Assembly (NCBI RefSeq): GCF_008014675.1 | Contig: NZ_VOXD01000015.1 | Span: 79,509-143,508, forward strand | DNA length: 64,000 nt | Origin: Neolewinella aurantiaca | GTDB lineage: Bacteria; Bacteroidota; Bacteroidia; Chitinophagales; Saprospiraceae | Direction: 5' to 3' | Shown: positions 18,064-26,225 of the stretch, piece by piece | Layout: each line of letters starts with the position of its first letter | How positions within the stretch are numbered: position 1 is the first letter of the stretch | The notes under the pieces: generated by a model | The model's database searches: none | Told to the model about the DNA's origin: nothing | Seen by the model: only the letters and a program-made list of their open reading frames with translations | Made by a program: the position numbers and the translations under genes

Positions 18064-18918
18064 ATGCCTAAAAAGGAAGTCTTACGCGTAGCGGATACCG
18101 ACATCAAATATGACCGCACTACTGATTTCGTCTGCCTCAACGACATCGCCGCTCTGCAAGGAGATCCTCGCGTTCACATCCCTAACTGGTTACGCAATAT
18201 TACCACCCTCGCTTTCATCGAAGAATGGGAACGATCCACCAACCCTAATTTCAACGCTCATCAGTTCACGCTCCTCCGGGGCCGTGCCGGTACCGGCGCC
18301 TTCCGCGTATCCGTATCCCAGCTAACCGATATCGGTTGTATCGGCGTCTATTCAAAAAAAGGACGCACCGGAGGTACCTACGCCGCTATCGAGTGGGCCA
18401 TCCATTTCGCCAACTGGCTCGATCCTCGCTTCTACCTGCAAACGCTTCGCGGCTACCTCGCTATGCAAAAAAGCCTCTATGGCTTACACGCTACACACAA
18501 GCGTTTCGCCCGCGAGTTGGCCGCCGAAAATCACATCCTTCCCACATCAAGTGCAATATCTGCTCTACCCCCCGAAGCCGATGTACTCGTTGAACGGCGC
18601 ATCGCATCTGTAGAAGCCGATATCGTCAATCTCGCCCTGTGGGGCATGACCGCCCGCGAATGGAGAACCCGCTTCTCCCAGCCAGATCCTAAACTATCCA
18701 TGCGCGACTTCGCCACCCCCGAAGAACTCAAAACCCTATCCAGCCTCCTCGTCCTCAGCCAGGAACTCCAGCAACAAGGCTATAATTCAGAAGAACGACT
18801 CGACCGCCTCACAAATCGAGCCAACGACCTCATCAACCATTACTGTAAATCCTCGGAAAAACAAGATTTACTCACCCTCACTCAGCACAAACGAGGCTGG
18901 GGCCGTTTCATCTTTTAA
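18064..18918 (+). CDS. KilA-N domain protein, copy 1
   Basis: The 284-residue product carries a KilA-N DNA-binding domain (about residues 20-150): the VCLNDIAAL segment, a helical region with FIEEWE, a GAFRVSVSQL segment, GIYSKKGR-like GVYSKKGRTGGTYA near 97-110 and WAIHFANWLDPRFYLQ near 118-133. A helical C-terminal domain ends in LTQHKRGWGRFIF. It is clearly homologous along its full length to the protein at 61067-61918. KilA-N proteins are common in phages and plasmids and in small defence or regulatory loci. A TACATTTA box (18039-18046) upstream fits the Bacteroidota -7 element. No toxin or capsid genes are adjacent, so the role is unclear. Confidence 0.85.
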   Translation: MPKKEVLRVADTDIKYDRTTDFVCLNDIAALQGDPRVHIPNWLRNITTLAFIEEWERSTNPNFNAHQFTLLRGRAGTGAFRVSVSQLTDIGCIGVYSKKGRTGGTYAAIEWAIHFANWLDPRFYLQTLRGYLAMQKSLYGLHATHKRFARELAAENHILPTSSAISALPPEADVLVERRIASVEADIVNLALWGMTAREWRTRFSQPDPKLSMRDFATPEELKTLSSLLVLSQELQQQGYNSEERLDRLTNRANDLINHYCKSSEKQDLLTLTQHKRGWGRFIF

Positions 18919-18973
18919 GAAACGCACCCATTCTTTCCCACCCCCCTTATTTCCCACTTAGAAAGTAAAAACA

Positions 18974-19474
18974 GTGCCAGTCCCTACGCTCCGCCAACGT
19001 TTCAACGCACTTCGTAAAACCATGGCCTGGTCATGGAAAGACATCGATCAGATCACCGGCAGAAGTGACACCGGATCCAACATCTCCAAGGGTGTCCCCA
19101 ACTGGGCCCGCCTGGCCATCGTCGCCAACGAACGCTACCAGCACCTTCTCCGCCTCCATATCATTGACGCCGTCCGCCGGGAAATCGGCTACGAATGGAC
19201 CCTCAGACAACGATCCGACTGTGAGTTCACATTCACCCCTCCCCACCCCGTAGGCCATCACATAACCCTGAGTTTCAGCCCCGCTCAACTCCTGTTGCTC
19301 AGCAACAGCCCTCACCTTTCTAAAATCATCCACCTTTTAAATGAAATACACCCCTCAATAAAAACAGAAAAACGCAACAACGGAAACACAGCCACCACCT
19401 TCTGTCTTACTCCAACCAACGATCCTCCCACACAACTCAAACAGTACCTCGACGAGCACGCCCTCCCCGATTAA
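18974..19474 (+). CDS. Small cytoplasmic protein with possible N-terminal HTH
   Basis: The frame of 166 residues begins with GTG at 18974, 55 bases after the KilA-N gene; an internal ATG at 19022 (MAWSWKD) is an alternative start. The first 55 residues (RQRFNALRKT, WSWKDIDQITG, SDTGSNISKG, PNWARLAIVANE) have the size and spacing of a lambda-repressor-like helix-turn-helix, with the second helix near DTGSNISK. The remainder shows alternating beta and helix without a family I know. Arrangement suggests co-transcription with KilA-N copy 1 and a regulatory job. Confidence in the HTH is moderate, in the gene itself good because codon use matches the neighbours. Confidence 0.6.
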   Translation: MPVPTLRQRFNALRKTMAWSWKDIDQITGRSDTGSNISKGVPNWARLAIVANERYQHLLRLHIIDAVRREIGYEWTLRQRSDCEFTFTPPHPVGHHITLSFSPAQLLLLSNSPHLSKIIHLLNEIHPSIKTEKRNNGNTATTFCLTPTNDPPTQLKQYLDEHALPD

Positions 19475-19507
19475 CCCCAAAAAGCAGCACCAACTATACC
19501 ACTCTTA

Positions 19508-19527
19508 GGGCGCAGCCGCAGGTGCAA
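19508..19527 (+). repeat. Repeat D copy
   Basis: GGGCGCAGCCGCAGGTGCAA matches consensus GGGCGCGG(A/C)CGCAGGTGCAA. Other copies: 2631 and 2931 (inverted), 13056, 31806 (inverted), 43005, 45363 (decayed), 46982, 57084, 59819 (inverted) and 63609. Confidence 0.8.
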
Positions 19528-19620
19528 AAACCCTTGGACGAAAGGACCCAGAACCCTAAAATTTCACACACCAACTAATACAAAGGGTTGGTGTGCAAAA
19601 TTGGACCCCGGAAACTCCCC

Positions 19621-20008
19621 ACCAGGGCCGGAGGTACACCTATCGTTGCGATGGGGTTCACCCCATCGTTTTCGATAGCAATAGGATTCACCCTTCCGTT
19701 TTCGTTAGTCCCTCGTTTTTGTCCCCCCCCCCTCATTGTTGCTTCCCCTTGTTTTCGTTTCACCCTTCTCGTCTCCCACCAGGGCCGGAGGCCCGCCTAT
19801 CGTTGCGATGGGGTTCACCCCATCGTTTTCGATAGCGATGAGATCCCCCCTTCCGTTTTCGTTAATCCCTCGCTTTTGTTCCCCCCTCGCTTTCGCCCCC
19901 CCCCTCATTGTTGCTTTTCCTTGTTTTCGTTTCACCCTTCTCGTCTCCCACCAGGGCCGGAGGCCCGCCTATCGTTGCGATGGGGTTCACCCCATCGTTT
20001 TCGATAGT
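19621..20008 (+). repeat. Three repeat B copies in direct order
   Basis: Copies at 19621-19674, 19779-19835 and 19951-20008 are about 165 bases apart. Each reads CAGGGCCGGAGG(C/T), then GCGATGGGGTTCACCCCATCG, a perfect GATGGGG/CCCCATC stem with loop TTCA, then TTTTCGATAG. The spacers contain TTTTCGTTTCACCCTTCTCG and T-rich tracts. The IS3 element inserted just after the third copy. Confidence 0.92.
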
Positions 20009-20071
20009 CCCTCATTTTCGATGGGGCTCTCTGAGTCGTCCTGAAATAGGTTGACACACAAATTGTGTGTT

Positions 20072-20482
20072 ATGCAAATTCATAAGCGAATTAAAGATCA
20101 TGGTCGCTACGACCGATCCCTCAAACGACAAGTCGCCCGCCGTTATCTAGCCGGTGAGTTCTCTTACCGTGTAGCTGCTGAGGAGTACGGACTCCGTGAC
20201 GGTAGCGTGGTTAAACAGTTCGTCCGTTGGTACAAAAAGGAGGCTGCGTATCTTGATGCTGTGGAAGAGACGAATAAGCGGACAGAGGAAGAGAAGGATG
20301 ATTTGGTGGAGTCTTCATCAGGGAGCTTAGCCGAACTCCACCGTCGCCTTGAACAAGCCGAACGGGAACGAGACGAAGCCCGGCTAGCTGCTGAAGGCTG
20401 GCGGACAATGATTGATATTGCGGAGCAAACCTTTAGCATTGAGATCGTAAAAAAGTCCGCAGCCAAACCGTCCGCGAAATGA
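20072..20482 (+). CDS. IS3-family transposase OrfA
   Basis: I prefer the ATG at 20072 (MQIHKRIKDHG, 136 residues) over a TTG at 20051 that lies inside the left inverted repeat. Residues about 10-55 form the helix-turn-helix that binds the element ends (KRQVARRYLAG, RVAAEEYGL, VVKQFVRWYKK). A leucine-zipper-like coiled coil follows (LAELHRRLEQAERERDEARL). The stop codon overlaps the start of OrfB in an ATGA (20479-20482). In this family OrfA alone regulates transposition and pairs with OrfB. A small palindrome ACACAAATTGTGT overlaps the 5' leader, perhaps limiting entry of outside transcription. Confidence 0.9.
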   Translation: MQIHKRIKDHGRYDRSLKRQVARRYLAGEFSYRVAAEEYGLRDGSVVKQFVRWYKKEAAYLDAVEETNKRTEEEKDDLVESSSGSLAELHRRLEQAERERDEARLAAEGWRTMIDIAEQTFSIEIVKKSAAKPSAK

Positions 20483-21456
20483 TCGCTTCCTATACCATGA
20501 CGACGGTGTCGTTCTGGTGCGGGCTGTTTGGCTATACCCGTCAAAGCTACTACAAGAGTTTACATCGCCACGAGTTGCTGATCTTGCGAGAAGAAGTGGT
20601 TATCAAACTTGTTGAAGAGTACCGAAGCAAAGGACTTAAGCGTACGGGCACACGTAAGCTATATCATAAGTTGAAAGCGGATTTTGTGCTTGCGGGAATC
20701 AATATTGGGCGGGATACGCTCCATCAGATATTGTTGGGCAATGGTCTGACAATCAAGATTAAGCGTCGTGCGTCCAAGACCACCATAACGCATGCCTGGT
20801 ACCGTAAATGGCCGGATCGGCGCCAAGGCTTGAAAGTGTTGGCCAGCGAACTACTCTGGTGTGCTGATATTACTTATATCCGTATCGTAGACGGCTTCGT
20901 CTATCTAAGCTTGATTACGGATGAATACAGTAAAAAAATCGTCGGCTGGTGTTGTCATGAGAGCCTGCATACGGAGGGTTGTCTACAAGCGCTTGAGATG
21001 GCCTTAGCCGCTCGAAAATATCCGGACCGCAAGCTTATTCATCACTCCGATCGCGGTTGTCAGTATTGCAGCGAAGCCTATACTGATCGACTGCTGGCTG
21101 AGTTCATCGACGTTAGCGTAACCCAATCTGGATCGCCTTACGACAACCCAATGGCGGAAAGTATGAACGGTCAACTCAAAGTAGAACTTGGCCTAGATGG
21201 CACCTTCGGCCATACCGCAGCAGCACAGTTAGGTTGTGGTGAGGCAATCAGATTGTACAATGATGAACGTAGTCACGGCAGCCTGGACTATCTTACGCCC
21301 TCCGAGGCCTACGCCATGACGGGGGAACAAGTCAAGCGGTGGCGTAAAGCTGGATCAGTAGATAAGACAACCCGTAGCCGGACAGCACTTGACGCTGTCA
21401 ACCTGCTTCAGGTCGAAACAAATAATGTCAACTGCCAGCCGGTTGACGATTTTTAA
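20479..21456 (+). CDS. IS3-family transposase OrfB (DDE integrase domain)
   Basis: The 325-residue product has an N-terminal HTH_21-like segment (GTRKLYHKL near 57-65) and an rve-type integrase core with catalytic Asp130 (LLWCADITYI), Asp191 (IHHSDRGCQYCS) and Glu227 (NPMAESMNGQLK), with the DD-35-E spacing and the Lys seven residues after Glu. It cuts and joins the ends of its own element. Translation probably depends on OrfA by ATGA coupling; a -1 frameshift fusion as in other IS3 members is possible but no clear slippery A-run is at the junction (AAAAAAG lies 30 bases upstream at 20449-20455, weak). Confidence 0.95.
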   Translation: MIASYTMTTVSFWCGLFGYTRQSYYKSLHRHELLILREEVVIKLVEEYRSKGLKRTGTRKLYHKLKADFVLAGINIGRDTLHQILLGNGLTIKIKRRASKTTITHAWYRKWPDRRQGLKVLASELLWCADITYIRIVDGFVYLSLITDEYSKKIVGWCCHESLHTEGCLQALEMALAARKYPDRKLIHHSDRGCQYCSEAYTDRLLAEFIDVSVTQSGSPYDNPMAESMNGQLKVELGLDGTFGHTAAAQLGCGEAIRLYNDERSHGSLDYLTPSEAYAMTGEQVKRWRKAGSVDKTTRSRTALDAVNLLQVETNNVNCQPVDDF

Positions 21457-21534
21457 CTGTCAACTCTATTCAGGACGACTCACTCCCCTAGTTTTAGATA
21501 ATTCCACTCATTCTAGCCTCTCCCATCCTCCCCA

Positions 21535-22980
21535 CTACCCCCTACCCTTCCTCAGCACCTTCCCTTCAGCCTCAAACCCGGCCAGCAAATCCACAAAGTC
21601 ATCCTTTGCCAACTCCATGATCTTCGCCTTTACTGCATCTACCAGAGCGCGGTCCTTACGGAAATCATCCACCGTCAATTTGCGGCCGGCCGCTTCCTCT
21701 TTTGTCTTGATGAAGATGCTCGTGATCGGGTCCGAACGCAACTGTTTGATCGCCTGATTGGTCAGCTTCGCATTCGCTTTCAGCAACTCACGGATCTTAT
21801 CGTTAATAGCTGCTTTCTTACGTTCTTCCAACTCAGACAGAGCAGTAGCAAGCTCCATCTTCAGCTGCGCTTGTTCCTCCTTCTTCCTCGCCTTCTCTTC
21901 CACTTCGTCCGTAAAGCCATCCTTCAGCGCTTTCACAAAAAAGCCCGCAACGCTCTTCTTTATCTGCTGGTTGTACTTCGCCCGGTTCGTTACCCCTATC
22001 GCTTTTTCGATCTCTGCTGCAGAGTATTTCTCCAAAAGGTGCAAAAACACCGATGGCGTCACGGCAAACCGCTCAATCACGTCACGGTGGAACCGGTCAA
22101 AGAGCTTGTCCTTTTCCGTCTTAGCGATGCTGTGCTCCGCTTCCTGCTCCATTTCCCGTTCTACCGCTGCCGCTTCATCGTTCACCAGGTCAAGGCTAAG
22201 CTGCTGGATGTCCTCTCCCCGCATCTCCGCCAGCTCTATTTCGTTCTTCTGCCGAAACGTAAACTTCATCGCCACTACCCGGCGCCCTTCCTTAACCTTC
22301 TCGGTATCCGTTACCATCAGGTCCGTATACTCGTTAATCTCCTTGATCGCCGGACGAATAACCCACCGGTTGAAATCCCCAAACAACCGGTACTTATCCT
22401 CCACCTCAAACATGATCTTCATCTCGTCTACCCGGATCGTCCGGTGACCAATCGTCTGGTACTGCTTCAGCAGTTCATACACCCGAATCGGATACACCCC
22501 CAGCTTCACCACGTTCTGCAGGTCGTACGCCGTAAAGTTCTTCTGCAGCTGCAACAGCAGCGGCCGCATCACGTCCTCCACCACCACGTCGATGTACTCA
22601 TTGTTCGTCGACCCCGACTTCCCCTCCTCTCCATCCTGCATCACGTCCACCGTCCGCAGAATGTGGTAAAGCTTCTCCCGCTTCACTCCTTTTTCCTCAT
22701 AGTTCAGCACAAACTTCTTCGACATCAGGCTCCGCGCGCCGTCCCGCAAATACGCGTAAGAATCCCCCGACTTCAACCCGAATACGTTGATAACGTCCCG
22801 GTAACGAATACGATACGACTGAAACTCCTGGTCGTCCCTCCGGATCTGAGACAACACCGACAAAAATATCCGAGTCTCCCAAATATCAAACTTGTACCGC
22901 GACTCAATCAGATCATTAGCCTTCTTGATCAGTACTATCCGATTGCTTTTCTTCTTCGATTTGCGCGCCTTCGTAGCCAT
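21535..22980 (-). CDS. Plasmid replication initiator, Rep_3 superfamily
   Basis: The 481-residue protein has the two winged-helix layout of iteron-binding initiators: WH1 opens with LIKKANDLIESRYKFDIWETRIFL-like sequence (about residues 17-40), then YRIRYRDVINVFGL, and WH2 contains FTAYDLQNVVKLGVYPIRVYELL (about 148-170) and a VDEMKIMF helix. This matches RepB/RepE-type initiators of plasmids. The C-terminal 200 residues are an additional charged helical region. The gene faces away from an iteron-rich region (23015-24095) just upstream, the usual arrangement for self-regulated origins. It ends 50 bases from the IS3 insertion. It would bind iterons, open the origin and load helicase. Confidence 0.9.
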   Translation of the reverse strand: MATKARKSKKKSNRIVLIKKANDLIESRYKFDIWETRIFLSVLSQIRRDDQEFQSYRIRYRDVINVFGLKSGDSYAYLRDGARSLMSKKFVLNYEEKGVKREKLYHILRTVDVMQDGEEGKSGSTNNEYIDVVVEDVMRPLLLQLQKNFTAYDLQNVVKLGVYPIRVYELLKQYQTIGHRTIRVDEMKIMFEVEDKYRLFGDFNRWVIRPAIKEINEYTDLMVTDTEKVKEGRRVVAMKFTFRQKNEIELAEMRGEDIQQLSLDLVNDEAAAVEREMEQEAEHSIAKTEKDKLFDRFHRDVIERFAVTPSVFLHLLEKYSAAEIEKAIGVTNRAKYNQQIKKSVAGFFVKALKDGFTDEVEEKARKKEEQAQLKMELATALSELEERKKAAINDKIRELLKANAKLTNQAIKQLRSDPITSIFIKTKEEAAGRKLTVDDFRKDRALVDAVKAKIMELAKDDFVDLLAGFEAEGKVLRKGRG

Positions 22981-23240
22981 CTGTAAGAGTAATTTGGAAA
23001 CAAACCTCTACTGATATGAGAGATTTAGAAACACAATGTAAGGCTTTACCACTCATTTTTTCCACATCTCTCATAATTGTTCTCCAAATTCCTCATTTCA
23101 TCCATCCTCACGCCCTCCACTCCAAAATACTCATAACAGGCGCTACCGCCCAACTCACACCTCCAAATTTCTCATAGCCCCCATTTCCAAAACACTCATA
23201 CTGCTACGCTCCAATATCCTCATATTTTGAATCCTCCCCA

Positions 23241-23291
23241 CCAGGACCGGAGGTCCGCCTCCCGTGGCGAGGGGGTTCACCCCCTCGTTTT
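23241..23291 (+). repeat. Repeat B copy with compensated stems
   Basis: CAGGACCGGAGGTCCGCC has stem GGACC/GGTCC instead of GGGCC/GGCCC, and CGAGGGGGTTCACCCCCTCG has a G-C pair where other copies have T-A. Both stems stay perfectly paired. Confidence 0.9.
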
Positions 23292-23894
23292 TGTTCAATC
23301 CTTCGTTTTCGTCCCACCCCCTAGTTTTCGTCCCATCCTTCGTTTAGGTTCCACCCTTCATTTTCGTCCCCTTACCCCTCTCATTCTCATTGATACCCTC
23401 CTTCTCGTTCAATCCTTCACTCTCATTACCACCTTCCTTGTCGCTCATTCCATCCCCATTCTCATTGCCACCTTCCTCCCCTCTTCTTCCCTTCCTCCTT
23501 ACTATTACTGCTCTCTCCTTCCCCCCTACTATGAGAGATTCGGAACAATCCCCCTCCATCTCCCCTATTCTCCCCTCCGCATGAGTAAAATGGAACGAAA
23601 CCAGCTTCAGTAACAGCCAACACCTTAACAGGAAGCTCCAAAACTCTCATAAAAGAGCAATTTGGAACACCACAACTAACCTACCTTCCAAAACTCTCAT
23701 ACCTTTTGCATCGGTCTTCTAAATCTCTCATACCTCAACTCCAATATTCTCATACAATTTTCCAATTCTCTCGTTACTTCGTCCCAAATTCCTCATACAA
23801 AACTCCAAAAGACTCATACAAAACCCTGTAAAACCTTCATTTACAATCAGTTACAAGGCCCTAAAAGACTTAAAAGGGTTAAAAATTAAAAAAG

Positions 23895-23937
23895 CCAACA
23901 AAACACACTTAGGCATCTTGTTGGTGCTATTTTTTTT
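23895..23937. terminator. Bidirectional terminator
   Basis: CCAACAA (23895-23901) pairs with TTGTTGG (23918-23924), with a T8 run on the plus-strand side and CTTTTTTAATTTTT on the minus-strand side. On the minus strand it lies about 290 bases beyond parB, so it can end the parAB transcript before the iterons. Confidence 0.7.
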
Positions 23938-24221
23938 AATTTTTAAAGAAGATTTCTCTTCGACCCACCAGCACAGGCCCCGTAAAAACGGAGGATCTGC
24001 TGCTCATCCCAATTTTCACATAGTTGTTGGAGAGCTCCTGTTCCAATCTTCTCACCTATGAGAGAATTGGAAATAGAAACTATGAGAATTCTGGAAGCCC
24101 CTGACTGGTGCAGACCTCCGTGTTGCCGCCAACGACAGCCACAGAACGCTCAGCGTTCCAACCAGCCCCTCCCCCGCGGGCAGAGCCCGTAGTCCTAAAA
24201 TCAGCACCCCAAGAAGCAATG

Positions 24222-24638
24222 TTACTTCTTCTTCCGGATGTCCTTCACCTTCAGCAAACCGTGCAGGTAGTCGTTGATGATATCCTTCGTCGTCGACCTG
24301 TTCCGGAAATTATGCTCCCGCAAAGCGTCGTGCAGGTAAAATGGAATATCGATGGTCAGTCGCTTATTCCTAAGCAGCTTCTCCAGCTCTTTATCATCCT
24401 CCACCTTAGCTTTCTTTGCTGCCGACTTCGGTGCTCCCTCATTTGCCGAAGGCTTGGTGGCGGGCTTAGTCGATGGCTTGGCTGCAGCAGCCTTCTTGCG
24501 GGACTTCGGAGCCCCAGTGGTGGCCACCTGGTCAACAGCCTCCTCAATCGTCTTCTCGTCCGCCAGTGCCGATCGCCGCAACTTCGGCTTATCACCGTCA
24601 CCAATTTTGATCGTAAAATCTTTTGTACTCTTTGCCAT
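24222..24638 (-). CDS. parB: Small ParB-like centromere-binding protein with C-terminal ribbon-helix-helix
   Basis: The 138-residue protein has a basic, disordered Lys/Ala/Pro-rich region (residues about 35-80) and a C-terminal ribbon-helix-helix: RLTIDIPFYLHDAL, EHNFRNRSTTKDIINDYLHGLL. This matches the small adaptor proteins of type Ib partition systems (ParG, Omega, ParR-like), which are unrelated to long ParB. It follows parA in the same direction after about 400 bases filled with three repeat C copies, and a terminator lies downstream. The repeat array at 25762-26222 in front of parA is the expected binding site, since type Ib centromeres sit upstream of the operon. The symbol denotes role, not sequence homology to P1 ParB. 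Confidence 0.72.
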   Translation of the reverse strand: MAKSTKDFTIKIGDGDKPKLRRSALADEKTIEEAVDQVATTGAPKSRKKAAAAKPSTKPATKPSANEGAPKSAAKKAKVEDDKELEKLLRNKRLTIDIPFYLHDALREHNFRNRSTTKDIINDYLHGLLKVKDIRKKK

Positions 24639-24639
24639 T

Positions 24640-25038
24640 TTGTTGTGTATTTTAATAATTATACGCCCCGCTACTTTTCATCCTTGTTCTCGAACGTTCA
24701 AGCGAAGGCGGAGCCGCAGTGTGTATCGCCCCCCTCTCCTCCGGACCTCCGTAGGAAGCCGGGCAGCGAATGGGAGCTGGGGGGTGAGAATACGAGCGCA
24801 GCGAGCATCCCCCTCTCCCCCTCTCCTACGGACCTCCATAGGAAGCCGCGCAGCTAATGGGGGCTGATGCTACGAGCGCAGCGAGCATCCATGTCTCCCC
24901 CTCTCCTACGGAGAGGGGGCTGGGGGGTGAGGTTACGAGCGCAGCGAGCATCCCCGCCTCCAACGCCAAGCAAGCCCAGCGCCGCGAGTGGTACGTGCGG
25001 CAGCGACTCCCGACTCCCACACTCCCGACTCAAGACTC
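24640..25038. repeat. Repeat C triplet between parA and parB
   Basis: Three direct copies (24729-24812, 24813-24900, 24901-24953) carry CCCTCTCCT(C/A)CGGA, a G-rich GGGGGCTGGGGGGTGAG half and the linker GAGCGCAGCGAGCATCC. The two genes of the operon are thus separated by repeats, which could change the ParA to ParB ratio. Confidence 0.75.
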
Positions 25039-25713
25039 CTAAGCCCCCGCAATCGTAAGAATCTCTTTCATCAAGCGGCCCATCTCCACCTTCGCCTTCC
25101 GGTTGTCCAGCTCCAGTACTCCTTTGCCCTGCATGCTCGCTTCGCCGTACACCACACGGTTGTGGATTATCGTCTCGAACCGACCAACGTCGTAGTGCGC
25201 ACAAAGCTGGTCCATTATCTTGATCACCGACTCGTGCAGCACCACGTTCGTCTTATACCCGTTCGCCAGCAGAAAGGCCTCCACCTTCCCACCGTTGTCT
25301 TCCTTGATCTCGCGGATCTTCTGGAACTCCTTCAGCAACTTCTGGGTCACCTTAATGTCGTTACCGCCCGTTGTATTGATCGGAATAAACAAGTAGTCAC
25401 TGATCGACATCGCCTTCACCGCAATCGGAGACAGCGCCGGCGGACAATCAATAATCAGCAAGTCGTACTCCCCGTCTTTATACAAGGCCTTCACCTGGGA
25501 AGTGAACGACTTCGGATTCGTCAAGTGAGAACACGTGATCGGTGGCGTTATCTCTCGCTCATGACGGTCCTCCGACCAGTCCATCGTCGCGCCCGTCCCG
25601 TCGGCGTCCACAATGCAAACCTTATAGCCGTTCAGCGTGAAGGCCACCGCAAGGTTCTGAGCCATCGTGCTCTTGCCCGTCCCGCCTTTGTAGTTTACTG
25701 ATGATACGATCAT
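25039..25713 (-). CDS. parA: ParA-family partition ATPase
   Basis: The start at 25713 (MIVSSVNYKGGTGKST) gives 224 residues, the normal size of the short ParA/MinD-like ATPases of type Ib partition; the open frame upstream to 25851 is in repeat DNA and lacks family resemblance. The deviant Walker A KGGTGKST is at residues 9-16, with Asp at IVDADGTGA (about 41) and the DLLIIDCPPALS motif near 86-97. There is no N-terminal HTH, so it should not itself bind an operator. It would move plasmid copies by ATP-dependent binding to the nucleoid, using the small ParB and the array upstream. Short leader and lack of other promoters suggest parC contains the promoter. Confidence 0.9.
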   Translation of the reverse strand: MIVSSVNYKGGTGKSTMAQNLAVAFTLNGYKVCIVDADGTGATMDWSEDRHEREITPPITCSHLTNPKSFTSQVKALYKDGEYDLLIIDCPPALSPIAVKAMSISDYLFIPINTTGGNDIKVTQKLLKEFQKIREIKEDNGGKVEAFLLANGYKTNVVLHESVIKIMDQLCAHYDVGRFETIIHNRVVYGEASMQGKGVLELDNRKAKVEMGRLMKEILTIAGA

Positions 25714-25761
25714 TCTGATGAAAATATGTTTAGCGGCAAGCCGCAGGGTGTAAGTTGAAAT

Positions 25762-26222
25762 GTGATTAGTCGTGCAGTCGTATACACGACCATACGCCTC
25801 GCTGTAGCAACGTATGCACGATGACACGACTAACCGTGCCATCGCAAACACGACTAACCGTTTGTACGATCAATCGTGTTCACGACTTTGTGGCCAGTCG
25901 TTTCATCGTGCAAACGACTTCACGATTACACGATAAATCGTGAAGTCGTTCGTACGCTGATGCGAATATACGACCAATCGTTCAATCTTGTAAACGATTG
26001 TACGATTTTTCGTGTGTGCGATGAATCGTTAAGTCGTTTGTTCGTGTTTACGACCACACGATTAATCGTATGAGTTTACCGCTTGACCGGATTTCATACG
26101 ATCAATCGTGTGCACGATTGTACTGCTTTGATTTCATGCTGCCGCACGACTAATCGTGCAGTCGTGTGCGCGATCGCATTTGAAGATTCCCGCCCACCGT
26201 ACGATTAATCGTATGTACGATC
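25762..26222. repeat. Centromere-like array (parC/parS) of ACGATTAATCGT repeats
   Basis: Over 460 bases, more than 20 half-sites of the type TCGTG/CACGA recur as short inverted pairs: ACGATTAATCGT (26058-26069, 26201-26212), ACGATCAATCGT (25866, 26099), CACGACTAATCGTG (26146) and many variants such as ACGATAAATCGT. Spacing is 4-12 bases. It lies directly upstream of parA, as type Ib centromeres do, and would be bound by the ribbon-helix-helix protein. It has a different sequence from the iterons at the initiator. Confidence 0.85.
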
Positions 26223-26225
26223 AAA

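Larger units (their letters stand above)
20032..21482. mobile_element. Complete IS3-family insertion sequence, 1451 bp
   Basis: The left end TGAGTCGTCCTGAA...TTGACA (20032-20056) and the inverted right end (21458-21482) match at 14 terminal bases and again at TTGACA; only a five-base centre differs. Both ends are the TG...CA of the family. The trinucleotide CTC directly precedes the left end (20029-20031) and follows the right end (21483-21485), consistent with a 3-bp target duplication. Both ORFs are intact, so the element may be active. No second copy is in the window. Confidence 0.93.
23015..24095. other. Iteron-rich probable replication origin
   Basis: About 18 copies of a 15-bp repeat, consensus TCCAAAATTCTCATA, occur upstream of the initiator gene. 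Forward copies start at 23061, 23083, 23121, 23162, 23186, 23210, 23637, 23687, 23718, 23740, 23761, 23782 and 23804. Inverted copies (TATGAGAGATTTGGA) lie at 23015, 23530, 24058 and 24081. A decayed one lies at 24042. The two dense clusters are 23061-23224 and 23637-23818. A repeat B copy and a pyrimidine-rich tract (23292-23520) sit between them. Initiators of this family bind such iterons. Confidence 0.88.
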
